This document shows positions 1 through 11,763 of a DNA stretch of 64,000 nt, one piece after another. The position numbers and the translations under genes are program-made. The notes beneath the pieces are model-generated. The model was not told the DNA's origin, made no database searches, and saw only the letters and a program-made list of their open reading frames with translations. Within the stretch, counting starts at the first letter, position 1. Each line of letters opens with the position of its first letter. The stretch is from an uncultured bacterium (GTDB lineage Bacteria; Bacteroidota; Bacteroidia; Bacteroidales; CAIXTV01), in assembly GCA_903922465.1 (NCBI GenBank), contig CAIXTV010000067.1, positions 1-64,000 of the forward strand. The letters run 5' to 3'.

Positions 1-1
1 G

Positions 2-1291
2 ACCCTTAAAGATGTATTTGAACTATTCGGATATCAACCTATCGAAACCCCTTCTATGGAAAACCTTTCAACCCTCTTGGGAAAGTATGGCGACGAAGGC
101 GATAAGCTGGTTTTCCGCATTCTCAATTCGGGCGATTTCCTCAATCAGGCAAGCGACGAACAAAAACAAACTACGCATTCACTGCTCCCTCTCATTACCG
201 AAAAGGGTTTGCGCTACGACCTCACCGTCCCCTTTGCCCGTTTCGTGGTGCAGCATCGCGATAAGCTGATGTTCCCTTTTAAAAGATATCAGATACAACC
301 CGTTTGGCGTGCCGACCGACCTCAGAAAGGCCGTTACCGTGAGTTTTTTCAGTGTGATGTGGATGTAATTGGCAGCAATTCATTGCTCAACGAAGTTGAA
401 TTGATACGCATTATTGCTGAAGTTTTCCAACGCCTGAATATACAGGTGAAAATCCATCTGAACAACAGAAAAATATTAGCCGGCATAGCCGACGTGCTTG
501 ATTTATCTGACCGCCTAACCGACATTACCGTTGCCATTGATAAGCTTGACAAAATGGGCATAGCCAAAGTGAACGAGGAATTACTTACTAAAGGCATTCC
601 TGCCGAAGCTGTTGAAAGATTGCAACCTCTGTTTGTTGTGAATGCCTCACATCAGGAAACCATCAACAGCATTTCCGGCATTATTGCAAGCTCCGAAATC
701 GGAATGAAGGGCGTGGAAGAAATGAAATCAGTGCTCGAATACCTATCTGAATTGACTTCGACCGAACAAATTGTTTTCGATTTATCTTTAGCTCGCGGGT
801 TGAACTATTATACCGGCACCATTTTCGAAGTGAGGGCTGCCGATGTGCAAATTGGTAGTATTTGTGGAGGTGGCAGATACGATAACCTTACCGGAATTTT
901 CGGTTTACCCGATGTGTCGGGTGTTGGAATTTCGTTTGGCGCCGACAGGATTTATGATGTAATGAACGAATTGGATGTCTTTCCCGAACAACAAGACGCT
1001 TCCTCGAAAGTGCTGCTGGTTAATTTTGGCGGAAAAGAAGAAAGATATGCCCTGAAACTCCTCGAAACTTTCCGCAACAAAGCAATAGCTTCCGAATTAT
1101 ATCCCGATAATGCCAAAATAGGAAAACAATTTGCCTATGCCGACAACAAACAAATACAGTTTGTGATTATAGCCGGCAGCAACGAAATTGAAAACGGAAG
1201 TCTTTCGGTTAAAAACATGAAAACAGGAGAGCAATACACTGCCGCTGTCGATGAATGTATTGATAAGATTGTCTCCGCTTTAGCTGTATAG
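2..1291 (+). CDS. hisS: Histidyl-tRNA synthetase, 5'-truncated by window edge
   Basis: Frame stays open upstream of the listed Met (TLKDVFELFGYQPIETPSMEN...). Class II HisRS motifs: LTVPFARFV, YQIQPVWRADRPQKGRYREFFQCDVDVIG, ARGLNYYTGTIFE, GGGRYD. Confidence 0.96.
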   Translation, partial: TLKDVFELFGYQPIETPSMENLSTLLGKYGDEGDKLVFRILNSGDFLNQASDEQKQTTHSLLPLITEKGLRYDLTVPFARFVVQHRDKLMFPFKRYQIQPVWRADRPQKGRYREFFQCDVDVIGSNSLLNEVELIRIIAEVFQRLNIQVKIHLNNRKILAGIADVLDLSDRLTDITVAIDKLDKMGIAKVNEELLTKGIPAEAVERLQPLFVVNASHQETINSISGIIASSEIGMKGVEEMKSVLEYLSELTSTEQIVFDLSLARGLNYYTGTIFEVRAADVQIGSICGGGRYDNLTGIFGLPDVSGVGISFGADRIYDVMNELDVFPEQQDASSKVLLVNFGGKEERYALKLLETFRNKAIASELYPDNAKIGKQFAYADNKQIQFVIIAGSNEIENGSLSVKNMKTGEQYTAAVDECIDKIVSALAV

Positions 1292-1529
1292 GAAAACACC
1301 ATATCACAGCTCGATTCGCTTGCTTCATTAAGATGTGGGGCGATTTTGCAATTATTCAGCAATGCATAAATCTTCTTTTACTCTTGACTCTTGGCTTCCA
1401 TCTTTTGTGATATGTACATATCTGCAATCTTGTAATTTGTTTTCTTTAATTTGCTGATATTCGTCCTAGGGCTTAAAACTGCTTCATAGACCTAAAGATA
1501 CTAATTTTCTGAAATTAAAAATTTATTAC

Positions 1530-1537
1530 TACTTTTG
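1530..1537 (+). promoter_or_regulatory. Bacteroidota-type -7 element (TACTTTTG) upstream of tRNA-Gly
   Basis: Matches TAnnTTTG, 14 bp before the tRNA 5' end. Confidence 0.5.
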
Positions 1538-1550
1538 CCACGTACAACAA

Positions 1551-1623
1551 GCGGTAATAGCTCAGTCGGTAGAGCGTCAGCTTCCCAAGCTGAAGGTCGT
1601 GGGTTCGAGACCCATTTACCGCT
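1551..1623 (+). tRNA. tRNA-Gly (anticodon CCC)
   Basis: Full cloverleaf: acceptor GCGGTAA/TTACCGC, D arm GCTC...GAGC, anticodon arm TCAGC-TTCCCAA-GCTGA, T arm GTGGG-TTCGAGA-CCCAT. Confidence 0.95.
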
Positions 1624-1644
1624 CTTAAAAAAAGACTCAAATTC

Positions 1645-1687
1645 AAAGCTCCAAACTTCAAATTCAAAGAATCGTGGAGCTTTTTTT
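1645..1687 (+). terminator. Possible Rho-independent terminator after tRNA-Gly
   Basis: AAAGCTCC ... GGAGCTTT stem followed by a T-run. The loop is long (~23 nt). Confidence 0.4.
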
Positions 1688-1735
1688 CTTGGAAATGGGA
1701 CTTGAAATTTGGATCTTGGAATTTATTATTGAAAC

Positions 1736-3625
<1,890 letters not shown>

Positions 3626-3668
3626 GCGTTTAGGTGTTTAGATGTTTTGGATTTTGGAACTTGAGATT

Positions 3669-5054
3669 TTACAACTGAGGTTTTTTGTTTCTCACCAAAG
3701 AGGCAAACACGCCTAAGGTGCAAAGAACAGCGAAAAGAATAAACGCAACATGTACACTTTGCATAAACATTTCGCGGTTGGCTGAAATGTTTTTTGTTTC
3801 TCCAATATAAAGATGAATTATTAGCGTTGCAATTCCCATGCTCATCATTTGACCAATCAGCCTCATGGTGCTTACCGTTGCCGAAGCGATTCCTAGGTAA
3901 CGTTTTTCAACAGCACTCATAATTGAATTGGTATTGGGGGATGAAAAGATGCCAAAACCCATTCCCAATATCACAAGGCTGCCGATGATATATATATTAC
4001 TTGTCCTTTCATCAATAAAGACCAATAAAAATAAGCCAACAACAATAATACTCATTCCAAGTGAGGATAAAATATTAGAACTGTATTTATCAGATAACCT
4101 GCCCGAAAACGAAGCAAAGATCGTCATTAATATAGGCTGAGTTACCAATATCATCCCAGCGTCTCTAGGAGGGAAGCCTTTCACATATTGCAGATATAAA
4201 CTTAGTAAGAAACTAATAGCAAAGGTTGCTGCATAATTAATTAAGGCTGCTAGGTTGGCAAAAGCAAAGACTTTATTGTTCTTAAAAAGATGAATATTCA
4301 GCACAGGATATTTAGTGTGAAGCTCAAACCACACAAACCAAATCATTCCTAATATACCAATGGCCGTAAATATAATGGCAAAAGTGTCGGGCAGTTTGGT
4401 AAAGCCAAACATGAGAATACTCATGAATATCATATATATAGCAGAGCCCTTTATGTCGAATTTCTCTCCTTTTGCATCTGACCAGTCTGTCTTTAAATAC
4501 AACAGGGTGATGAAAATCACCAAAACACTTACGGGAATCGTTATATAAAACAAACTTCTCCAGCCTAGATATTGAGTAAGTATTCCTCCTAACACAGGTG
4601 CAGCAGACAAACCTAAGTACACAGCCGAAACAACTATTCCTATAGCTTTTCCTCTTTCTTGTGGAGGAAATGCTGAAGTAATCATGGCCATTCCTGTGCC
4701 AAACATCATAGCGCCTCCAACGCCTTGAATTACCCTTGCGAACAATAGCATGGGGGTTGAAACAGAAACAGCACATAGGGCAGAAGCTGCAGTTAATATG
4801 ATGTTCCCATATAAAAATATCCGTTTTCGTCCTACCATATCAGCAATTTTACCCATAGGGACGAGGAATACTGCCGAAGCTAAGAGAAAAGACATTCCTA
4901 CCCAACTCATGGTGATGGCATCCATTTGAAAAGCCTCAGCAATTTTAGGTAGCGCAATATTAACAGCTGCACCTAGAAAAGGATTAATAAAAGAGGTTAA
5001 TATTACTACCAGAAGCAGTATGTTTTTGTTATAACTTTGTTGCTGTGTATGCAT
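3669..5054 (-). CDS. MFS transporter, DHA2-like drug/multidrug family
   Basis: 461 aa, ~14 hydrophobic segments, GKIADMVGRKRIFLYG motif, GVGGAMMFGTGMAMITSAFPPQERGKAIG. Confidence 0.88.
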   Translation of the reverse strand: MHTQQQSYNKNILLLVVILTSFINPFLGAAVNIALPKIAEAFQMDAITMSWVGMSFLLASAVFLVPMGKIADMVGRKRIFLYGNIILTAASALCAVSVSTPMLLFARVIQGVGGAMMFGTGMAMITSAFPPQERGKAIGIVVSAVYLGLSAAPVLGGILTQYLGWRSLFYITIPVSVLVIFITLLYLKTDWSDAKGEKFDIKGSAIYMIFMSILMFGFTKLPDTFAIIFTAIGILGMIWFVWFELHTKYPVLNIHLFKNNKVFAFANLAALINYAATFAISFLLSLYLQYVKGFPPRDAGMILVTQPILMTIFASFSGRLSDKYSSNILSSLGMSIIVVGLFLLVFIDERTSNIYIIGSLVILGMGFGIFSSPNTNSIMSAVEKRYLGIASATVSTMRLIGQMMSMGIATLIIHLYIGETKNISANREMFMQSVHVAFILFAVLCTLGVFASLVRNKKPQL

Positions 5055-5077
5055 TTGATTATATTAATAAAATAGGT

Positions 5078-6850
5078 TTAATAATTCCCAGGATTTGAAA
5101 GTTTTTCTGCTTCCTTAGCATCAAAAATCTTTGCAACGGGGTAAATGTTGAGTTTTTCATCCCACCAAAGAGAACGGGCATAGAACCAATTCAGGATTTC
5201 TTCAGGGTTTTTTGAAAAGGTTGTGTCACTTTGTTTTTTATTTTCGAATTCTACTTTTAAAGCAGGGTTTTGTTGCAGCATTTCGCGGGCTAATTTTTCC
5301 ATCACATACGATTCGGCATATTCTTTTTGCTGAAAAATAGTATTAAAGAAACCCCATTTAAGATAGGAATCGGGTGCATCAGGTTCAAGTATGTGGGCAG
5401 CAACTAAGGCCGCAGGCTGGTTCATACTCACAACCACTGAACCGGCTGGAAAGCTATGTACTGCTTCACTATTATCATATTTAAAACTATTGATCCGCTC
5501 CCTACCTTCATAAGGACTCTTTGCCCACTTAATCTCCTTCAACAAACTCATCTTAACCTTAATCTTAACCTCTTTCGTCAGCGTGTGAGTTTGAATGCCA
5601 TGAAGTTTAACCTTATTAATCACCTCTATCCATTCAGGAGGAATAATATAGGCTTCTGGTAGGGAAACACATTCGTCAGCCAATTGCTGATTGAAATAGG
5701 GGATTTTAAAAGTAGTAGGTTTGTTGCTATAGGTAAACCACAATCCACCCGAAAGGTCACTCTGTTTGCTCTCATATTCGAAGCCAAGAAAGTCAATCAT
5801 CACACTGTCTTTGCCTGGGATGTAACTTACAGGATATTTTGTTTTGCGAAAAGCAGAACTCATAACTATAGAATCGGATGAAGCAATTGCTGCTTTCAAT
5901 GCTTTGATGTTGGCGTTAATAATAAGTAAGGACTGGTTAAGCATCTGATAAGTCGCATTCACACGGGACTTATAATCCTTTAGCATGTGGGTTTCGATAA
6001 GCAGACAGGGACGATTGTGAAGCGCCACATAGCCATTGCAAAGCATAGGAGGCGAAACCCAACTCTCCAATCCACTTCGGGGATCGTGCCATTCGCGGAA
6101 AGATATGTAAGGGATGATGGGCAATGCCAACTGATTCATGTTTTTCTCCAGAAGAGGCAAATAGGTTTTATTCATCCAATCAGTTACAGGTGCAGGAATA
6201 TTACCCTGGTTTTCGATTCCATAGGTAAGGGTATACTGATAATCGGCCCCATCTGTAACATGACAATCAATCACCATGCAAGGTTTATAGGTGTTGAACA
6301 TCTTCAGCCAGCTTTGCATTTCGGGTGCATCTGCTTTCATAAAATCGCGATTCAGATTATAGTTCTGTGCCGTAGTTCTCCAACCTGCTTCTATAGGACC
6401 ATTTTGATTAATCCGATTATAAGGGCCAAAACGTTCGTGGCCGTCAACATTTAAAATAGGAATAAATAAGATATTCACCTTGTCGATAAGAGATTGTAGC
6501 TTTTTATTGACGGCTATATCTCTTATTAGCATCAGTCCAGCGTCTTTTCCATCGGGTTCGCCGGCGTGAATACATGCCTGAATGAGAACGTAAGGTTTTT
6601 CTGTTTTATCGTTTGTTTTTTTTATTATCAATAAAGGCAATCCTCTCCCCTGAGGGCTGTTGCCAAAATAGCTAAACTGAACAGAAGGAGAGGCTTTAGA
6701 GAGTTTTTTGCAATAGGAAACCACTTCATCATAAGAAGCTGTTTCCTTGAAATCAGATTTCTCATAATAAGTAGTGAGATCCTGTGCTTTTAGGTTTACA
6801 CTACTAATGAAAAACAATAATCCTATTATCCCCAAAACTCCTTTCTTCAT
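5078..6850 (-). CDS. M14 family zinc carboxypeptidase, secreted
   Basis: Signal peptide; HAGEPDGKDAG, YNLNRDFMKADAPEMQSW, DCHVTDGADYQYTLTYG. Confidence 0.88.
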   Translation of the reverse strand: MKKGVLGIIGLLFFISSVNLKAQDLTTYYEKSDFKETASYDEVVSYCKKLSKASPSVQFSYFGNSPQGRGLPLLIIKKTNDKTEKPYVLIQACIHAGEPDGKDAGLMLIRDIAVNKKLQSLIDKVNILFIPILNVDGHERFGPYNRINQNGPIEAGWRTTAQNYNLNRDFMKADAPEMQSWLKMFNTYKPCMVIDCHVTDGADYQYTLTYGIENQGNIPAPVTDWMNKTYLPLLEKNMNQLALPIIPYISFREWHDPRSGLESWVSPPMLCNGYVALHNRPCLLIETHMLKDYKSRVNATYQMLNQSLLIINANIKALKAAIASSDSIVMSSAFRKTKYPVSYIPGKDSVMIDFLGFEYESKQSDLSGGLWFTYSNKPTTFKIPYFNQQLADECVSLPEAYIIPPEWIEVINKVKLHGIQTHTLTKEVKIKVKMSLLKEIKWAKSPYEGRERINSFKYDNSEAVHSFPAGSVVVSMNQPAALVAAHILEPDAPDSYLKWGFFNTIFQQKEYAESYVMEKLAREMLQQNPALKVEFENKKQSDTTFSKNPEEILNWFYARSLWWDEKLNIYPVAKIFDAKEAEKLSNPGNY

Positions 6851-6859
6851 AAATTTCTT

Positions 6860-7606
6860 TTATTTTTTACCCTGATTGGCTACGGCGTCCATCAGTTTCT
6901 TTATTTCTTCCGCATCACCAAGAAAATAATCGGCTTGCAATTGCATGTTTTCATCGAATTCAAAAACATAAGGAATGCCTGTGGGGAGATTTAAACTAAT
7001 AATGTCTGCATCACCGATGTTTTTTATGTGTTTGATGATGCCCCTAAGGCTATTTCCATGTGCTGCTACCAACACTTGTTTGTTTTTCTTCAAGGTGGGC
7101 ACCATTTCCTCTTCCCAATAAGGTACGATTCGGTTCACGGTATCTTTTAATGATTCGGTTGCGGGCTGTGCGCCTGCTTCTGTGATATTGCTATACTTAA
7201 CATCATTTTTAGGATTCGTAGGGTCGTTATCTGTTAACGGAGGAGGTGGAACATCATAACTGCGTCTCCAAAGCAATACTTGTTGTTCGCCATGTTTTTC
7301 TACCATTTCTGTTTTATTTAAGCCTTGTAGATTACCGTAATGTTTTTCGTTCAAACGCCAGGTTTTCAAAACGGGAATCCACATCAAATCCATTTCTTCC
7401 AAAATAGAATTTAATGTATGAATGGCTCTTTTTAAGTAGGAAGTGTAGGCTACTTTAAAGAAAAATCCTTCTTTTTTGAGGAGAATGCCGGCATCTTTAG
7501 CTTCTTGCCGACCTTTATCGGATAAATCTACATCTGTCCAACCGGTAAAGCGGTTTTCTTTGTTCCACTGGCTCTCGCCGTGTCTTATCAATACTATTTT
7601 ATACAT
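6860..7606 (-). CDS. gpmA: 2,3-bisphosphoglycerate-dependent phosphoglycerate mutase
   Basis: [55 protein letters not shown]. Confidence 0.95.
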   Translation of the reverse strand: MYKIVLIRHGESQWNKENRFTGWTDVDLSDKGRQEAKDAGILLKKEGFFFKVAYTSYLKRAIHTLNSILEEMDLMWIPVLKTWRLNEKHYGNLQGLNKTEMVEKHGEQQVLLWRRSYDVPPPPLTDNDPTNPKNDVKYSNITEAGAQPATESLKDTVNRIVPYWEEEMVPTLKKNKQVLVAAHGNSLRGIIKHIKNIGDADIISLNLPTGIPYVFEFDENMQLQADYFLGDAEEIKKLMDAVANQGKK

Positions 7607-7680
7607 GAGGTTAATTTGTTTATTGTATGTTTTTACTAAATATTCTAATTTACTGTTTTTAACTTTAAGTACTCCAAACT

Positions 7681-8481
7681 TTAGCTCACTTTAAGTACTT
7701 TCTTATGTTGCTTAATGAAATAAATCATCAAACCCACGCCTGTGAGGATGAAGGGTATGCTTAGCCATTGTCCCATATCGAGCATCATATCTTTTTCGAA
7801 ATTCTCTTGTGTGTCTTTAATGAATTCTATTAAAAACCTAAATGAGAAAAGAAGTATTAAAAAGGTTGAGAAGATTATGCCTCTGATGGGTTTTCCTTTG
7901 GCTTTTATATAATACCATAATAAAAGAACAAAAATAATTAGGCAGGCAATGGCTTCGTATATTTGGGTTGGATGGCGAGGAATGTTATCATCTCTGATAA
8001 ATTGAAATGCCCAGGGAAGGTCGGTGGCCTTGCCATATATTTCTGAATTAATCAGGTTTCCTATTCTAATAAACATTCCGGTGAGGGCTGTTACAATTAC
8101 AATTCGGTCGAGGACCCAGAAATAGTCAATCTTATAACGTCGGGAAAACAAGTAACAGGCCAATAGTATGCCTAATGCGCCCCCATGACTGGCCAAACCT
8201 CCTTGCCATATATATAATATTTTGATAGGTTCGTGCCAATAAAGTTGAGGTTCATAAAACAAAACATGTCCTAATCGTGCTCCTATTACGGTTCCAACTA
8301 CCAAATAAACCGTTAGATTATCAACCAAACGGACATCCATTTTTTCGTATTTTAAGAAACGGCTGACGATGATGAAGCTAACATAAAAGCCTAAGGCAAA
8401 TAAAACTCCATACCATCTGATGGCAAAGCTGCCAAATCTTATTAATTCGGGATTTGCATCCCATACAATGTATCCTGTCAT
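7681..8481 (-). CDS. lgt: Prolipoprotein diacylglyceryl transferase (copy 1)
   Basis: [53 protein letters not shown]. Confidence 0.94.
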   Translation of the reverse strand: MTGYIVWDANPELIRFGSFAIRWYGVLFALGFYVSFIIVSRFLKYEKMDVRLVDNLTVYLVVGTVIGARLGHVLFYEPQLYWHEPIKILYIWQGGLASHGGALGILLACYLFSRRYKIDYFWVLDRIVIVTALTGMFIRIGNLINSEIYGKATDLPWAFQFIRDDNIPRHPTQIYEAIACLIIFVLLLWYYIKAKGKPIRGIIFSTFLILLFSFRFLIEFIKDTQENFEKDMMLDMGQWLSIPFILTGVGLMIYFIKQHKKVLKVS

Positions 8482-9284
8482 AGTGTTTGTTGTTTTTTCT
8501 TTTCCCTTTTATAGGCAAGCCAAAGGAAGGTGAATCCGAGTAAAATAAATGGAATGCTTAGTATTTGTCCCATATTGATGAATAATTCGTGTTCGAAATC
8601 GACCTGCACATCTTTGACAAATTCAATGAAAAAGCGGGCGGTGAATAAGGAGATGATAAACCAGGCGGAAAAGAATCCTTCTTTGATGTTGCCTTTCTTT
8701 ATGAAATATAATAGAAGTAGGGTGAGGAAGATAATGAAATAGGCGAGTGCTTCATATATTTGAGTGGGATGTCGCGCAAGGGTTTCGCCGGCTCTAACAT
8801 ATATGAAACCCCAGGGTAGTTGGGTGGGTTTGCCATAAATCTCTGAGTTCATTAGGTTGCCTAATCTGACAAAACAGGCTACTAAAGCAATGACAATGAC
8901 TGCTCTGTCGAACACCCACCATACCGAACGTTTGAATTGTTTTGAATAGATGATGGAACCTGCAAGCAATCCGATTGCACCCCCATGGCTGGCTAAACCG
9001 CCCTTCCATACTTGCACCAACTCAAAGAGATGATCTTTGTAATAGCCCCATTCGTAGAAGAGACAATGGCCGAGGCGTGCGCCAATGACTGTGCCTAAAA
9101 TAAGGTAGAGTGATAATAGGTCTTGTTCCTTTTGAGGAATGTTTTCGCGCGATAATATTTTTCCAAGTATGAGATAGCCTAACAAAAAAGAAACGGCGAA
9201 CAACATTCCATACCAACGAATTGCATGGCTTCCGATACTAAATATCTCGGGGCTTGCATTCCAGACTATAGAAATAATTGTCAT
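8478..9284 (-). CDS. lgt: Prolipoprotein diacylglyceryl transferase (copy 2, tandem paralogue)
   Basis: [53 protein letters not shown]. Overlaps copy 1 by 4 bp. Confidence 0.94.
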   Translation of the reverse strand: MTIISIVWNASPEIFSIGSHAIRWYGMLFAVSFLLGYLILGKILSRENIPQKEQDLLSLYLILGTVIGARLGHCLFYEWGYYKDHLFELVQVWKGGLASHGGAIGLLAGSIIYSKQFKRSVWWVFDRAVIVIALVACFVRLGNLMNSEIYGKPTQLPWGFIYVRAGETLARHPTQIYEALAYFIIFLTLLLLYFIKKGNIKEGFFSAWFIISLFTARFFIEFVKDVQVDFEHELFINMGQILSIPFILLGFTFLWLAYKREKKKQQTL

Positions 9285-9463
9285 GTGATATTTTTTACAA
9301 AACTACCTAAAATCATCATTCGTGGGCTTATGAATAGAAAAATCTTCTTTAATACTGAATAATGACGAAGATACAAGGCGCAAATTTCACGTTCAAACTT
9401 CCTTGAAATCTTCTTTTTTTTTCCTTCAAACAAGATTAAACTCATTTATTCGTTCAATATTTA

Positions 9464-9471
9464 TAATTTTG
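9464..9471 (+). promoter_or_regulatory. Bacteroidota-type -7 element (TAATTTTG)
   Basis: TAnnTTTG match at the start of the EnvC-like gene. Implies the true start codon is downstream of 9471. Confidence 0.4.
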
Positions 9472-10832
9472 TGCTTGCATCTCAAGATAAAACTTTGAAA
9501 AAATTAGTGCGTAACTTACATCTTCTGCTTTTTGTATTCGTCCTTTGGGGACAAATGCTATTGTGCACTGTGAATGCTTATTCGCAGGATAAGAAAGCTA
9601 AGTTGCAGCAAACGAAAAAGCAGATTGAGAAGGAAATTGAGTATACCACCAAATTGCTTGCTGATACTAAGAAAAACAAGCAGGCTTCGTTAAATCAGAT
9701 TAACATTCTTAAAAATCAGATTAAAAAGCGTGAAGAACTTATAGTGAACATCAATAGCGAGTTGGATGAACTTGAAGGAGAAATTAACACCCATCAGCAA
9801 GAAATTGAGCATTTGGGAGTTCAGCTTAAGGATCTTAAAGCTGAATATGCCCGCATGATTTATTATGCTTACACTAACCGCAATTCGTATGACAGGATGT
9901 TGTTTGTTTTTGCTTCTAAGGATTTCAATCAGGCATATAAGCGTTTAAAGTACTTTAAACAATATTCGTCTTATCTTAAGAAACAGGCCGACCTCATTCA
10001 GAATACCCAGCAAAAAATTAACCAGAACATCAGTTCGCTGGAGGTTGAAAAACAGGATAAGGTGAGCCTTGTGACCAAGCAGGTGAATGAAAAAACCAAG
10101 CTTACCAAAGAACAGGAAGAACATAAGACCACGATTTCGAAACTCAAACAAAAAGAAAAGGAGTTGCTGGAAACCTTACGAGAAAAGGAAGCTGTGTCGC
10201 GTAAGTTGCAAAAATCGATAGAGAATATGATTGCTGAGGAAATTAGGAAGGCGGCCGAAAAAGCCGCTGCTATCGCGGCCGCTAAAGCAATTAAGAAGTT
10301 GCCCAAAAAGACTACTGTTGTTGTCAATCCCCCGCCCAATGCGACGGTTAATAAAAAGGCTGAGAGTGCTCCTCCTCCAACTAAAATTGAACTATCGCCA
10401 GCGGAACTTGTGCTTGACAATTCGTTCACTAATAATAAAGGTAAACTGCCTTGGCCTACTGAAAAGGGTTTTATTTCCAGTACTTTTGGTGAACATCCTC
10501 ATCCGGTGTTGAAGGGTATTAAAACAAAGAATAATGGTATTGATATTCTCACCGAAAAGGGGGCCATTGCTCGTGCTGTGTTTAATGGCGTGGTTACTGG
10601 TATTATTTCGCTGCCAAACTCACAAAAAGCTATCATCATTAGGCATGGTAGCTACCTAAGTGTGTATTCAAATATTGAAAGTGCTTATGTGAAAAGTGGC
10701 GATAACATAAAAACCAAACAATCGTTGGGCAGTATACATTTCGAAGCGGATGATTCAAAAACTGAGCTTCATTTCGAAATCTGGAATAATAAAATAATTC
10801 TGAATCCTTCGAGTTGGCTGTTGCCACATTAA
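9471..10832 (+). CDS. Murein hydrolase activator EnvC-like, coiled coil plus M23 peptidase domain
   Basis: N-terminal signal/TM, long coiled coil, C-terminal degenerate LytM/M23 domain (PWPTEKGFISSTFGEHPHPVLKGIKTKNNGIDILTEKGAIARAVFNGVVTG). True start probably slightly downstream. Confidence 0.9.
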   Translation: MLASQDKTLKKLVRNLHLLLFVFVLWGQMLLCTVNAYSQDKKAKLQQTKKQIEKEIEYTTKLLADTKKNKQASLNQINILKNQIKKREELIVNINSELDELEGEINTHQQEIEHLGVQLKDLKAEYARMIYYAYTNRNSYDRMLFVFASKDFNQAYKRLKYFKQYSSYLKKQADLIQNTQQKINQNISSLEVEKQDKVSLVTKQVNEKTKLTKEQEEHKTTISKLKQKEKELLETLREKEAVSRKLQKSIENMIAEEIRKAAEKAAAIAAAKAIKKLPKKTTVVVNPPPNATVNKKAESAPPPTKIELSPAELVLDNSFTNNKGKLPWPTEKGFISSTFGEHPHPVLKGIKTKNNGIDILTEKGAIARAVFNGVVTGIISLPNSQKAIIIRHGSYLSVYSNIESAYVKSGDNIKTKQSLGSIHFEADDSKTELHFEIWNNKIILNPSSWLLPH

Positions 10833-11066
10833 TAGGCTGGAAAGAGGGCTAAGCTGATGGGAAGGGTAAGATCCAAGACCCAAGCTCCAAGCTCCAAGAC
10901 CCAAGGGGTGCGACTTGTTTGGAATTATCCTGTTTTTAAGGGTTGTTTGACTAAAGTTAGTAAGATTGATGGGAAGGATAAGACCAAAGGTTTAAGTCCT
11001 AAGTTTTAAGAAGCATGAAATCAGGTGATTTGGATAGATGTTATTGGTTTTTCAAGACGTTTTTTT

Positions 11067-11486
11067 ATTACATACCGCGGCAATTTTATTACACTCCGCA
11101 ACATTAACAGCACATCCGGCAAGAGTTTTATTACATACCGCAACTTTAACAGTACATCCGGCAAGATATTCATTACACTCCGCGACTTTAACAGTACATC
11201 CGGCAAGAGTTTTATTACACTCCGCGACTTTAACAGTACATCCGGCAAGATTATAATTACACTCCGCGACTTTAATAGAATACTCCGCGACTTTAATAGA
11301 ACATACCGCGGCATTTTCATTACGCTCCGCGACATTAATGGAACATACCGCGGCATTTTCATTACGCTCCGCGACATTAATGGAACATCGAGAATGTTTT
11401 TTATTACACCCGGCGATATCAATGGAACATCGGGAGTGATGTATAATATATTGGGTTTGGTAAATAAGACTTCGGGGCGATTTTTT
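11067..11486 (+). repeat. Array A: ~20 degenerate 21-bp units, partly organised as a 42-bp dimer
   Basis: Direct reading, e.g. ATTACACTCCGCGACTTTAAC | AGTACATCCGGCAAGAGTTTT alternating; later AGAACATACCGCGGCATTTTC | ATTACGCTCCGCGACATTAAT. Confidence 0.95.
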
Positions 11487-11737
11487 TTTTATTAGGAAAA
11501 CTGAAACAGTTGTTGGGAGAGTTTGATAAAGGTGGCTGCCTATATTTTCATGTATATTTATGATAATTATTGAGTAAGGAATTCATTAACGGCCAAATAT
11601 GGTCTTATTGGCAAATGATGAGTATTGGGTTTAAAATTAATGTTTCTAATGATGCATAATTCGAGGTGCTTCTTAGTCGATCTTTTCATTTTTTGAAAAA
11701 AAAAATCTTCATCATTATTAGGAAAAGGGAAAAATTG

Positions 11738-11745
11738 TATATTTG
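11738..11745 (+). promoter_or_regulatory. Bacteroidota-type -7 element (TATATTTG)
   Basis: TAnnTTTG ~19 bp before ATG at 11764. It overlaps the start given in the ORF track, so that start (11743 TTG) is unlikely. Confidence 0.5.
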
Positions 11746-11763
11746 TCATGTAAATTGAATAGT

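Noticed and set aside
12-269. 85-aa ORF at window start
   Set aside because: Out-of-frame overlap with hisS, which explains the region fully.
3928-6454. Many antisense ORFs of 60-155 aa opposite MFS, M14 and other genes
   Set aside because: They lie entirely opposite strongly supported CDSs and show no family motifs. Treated as shadow ORFs.
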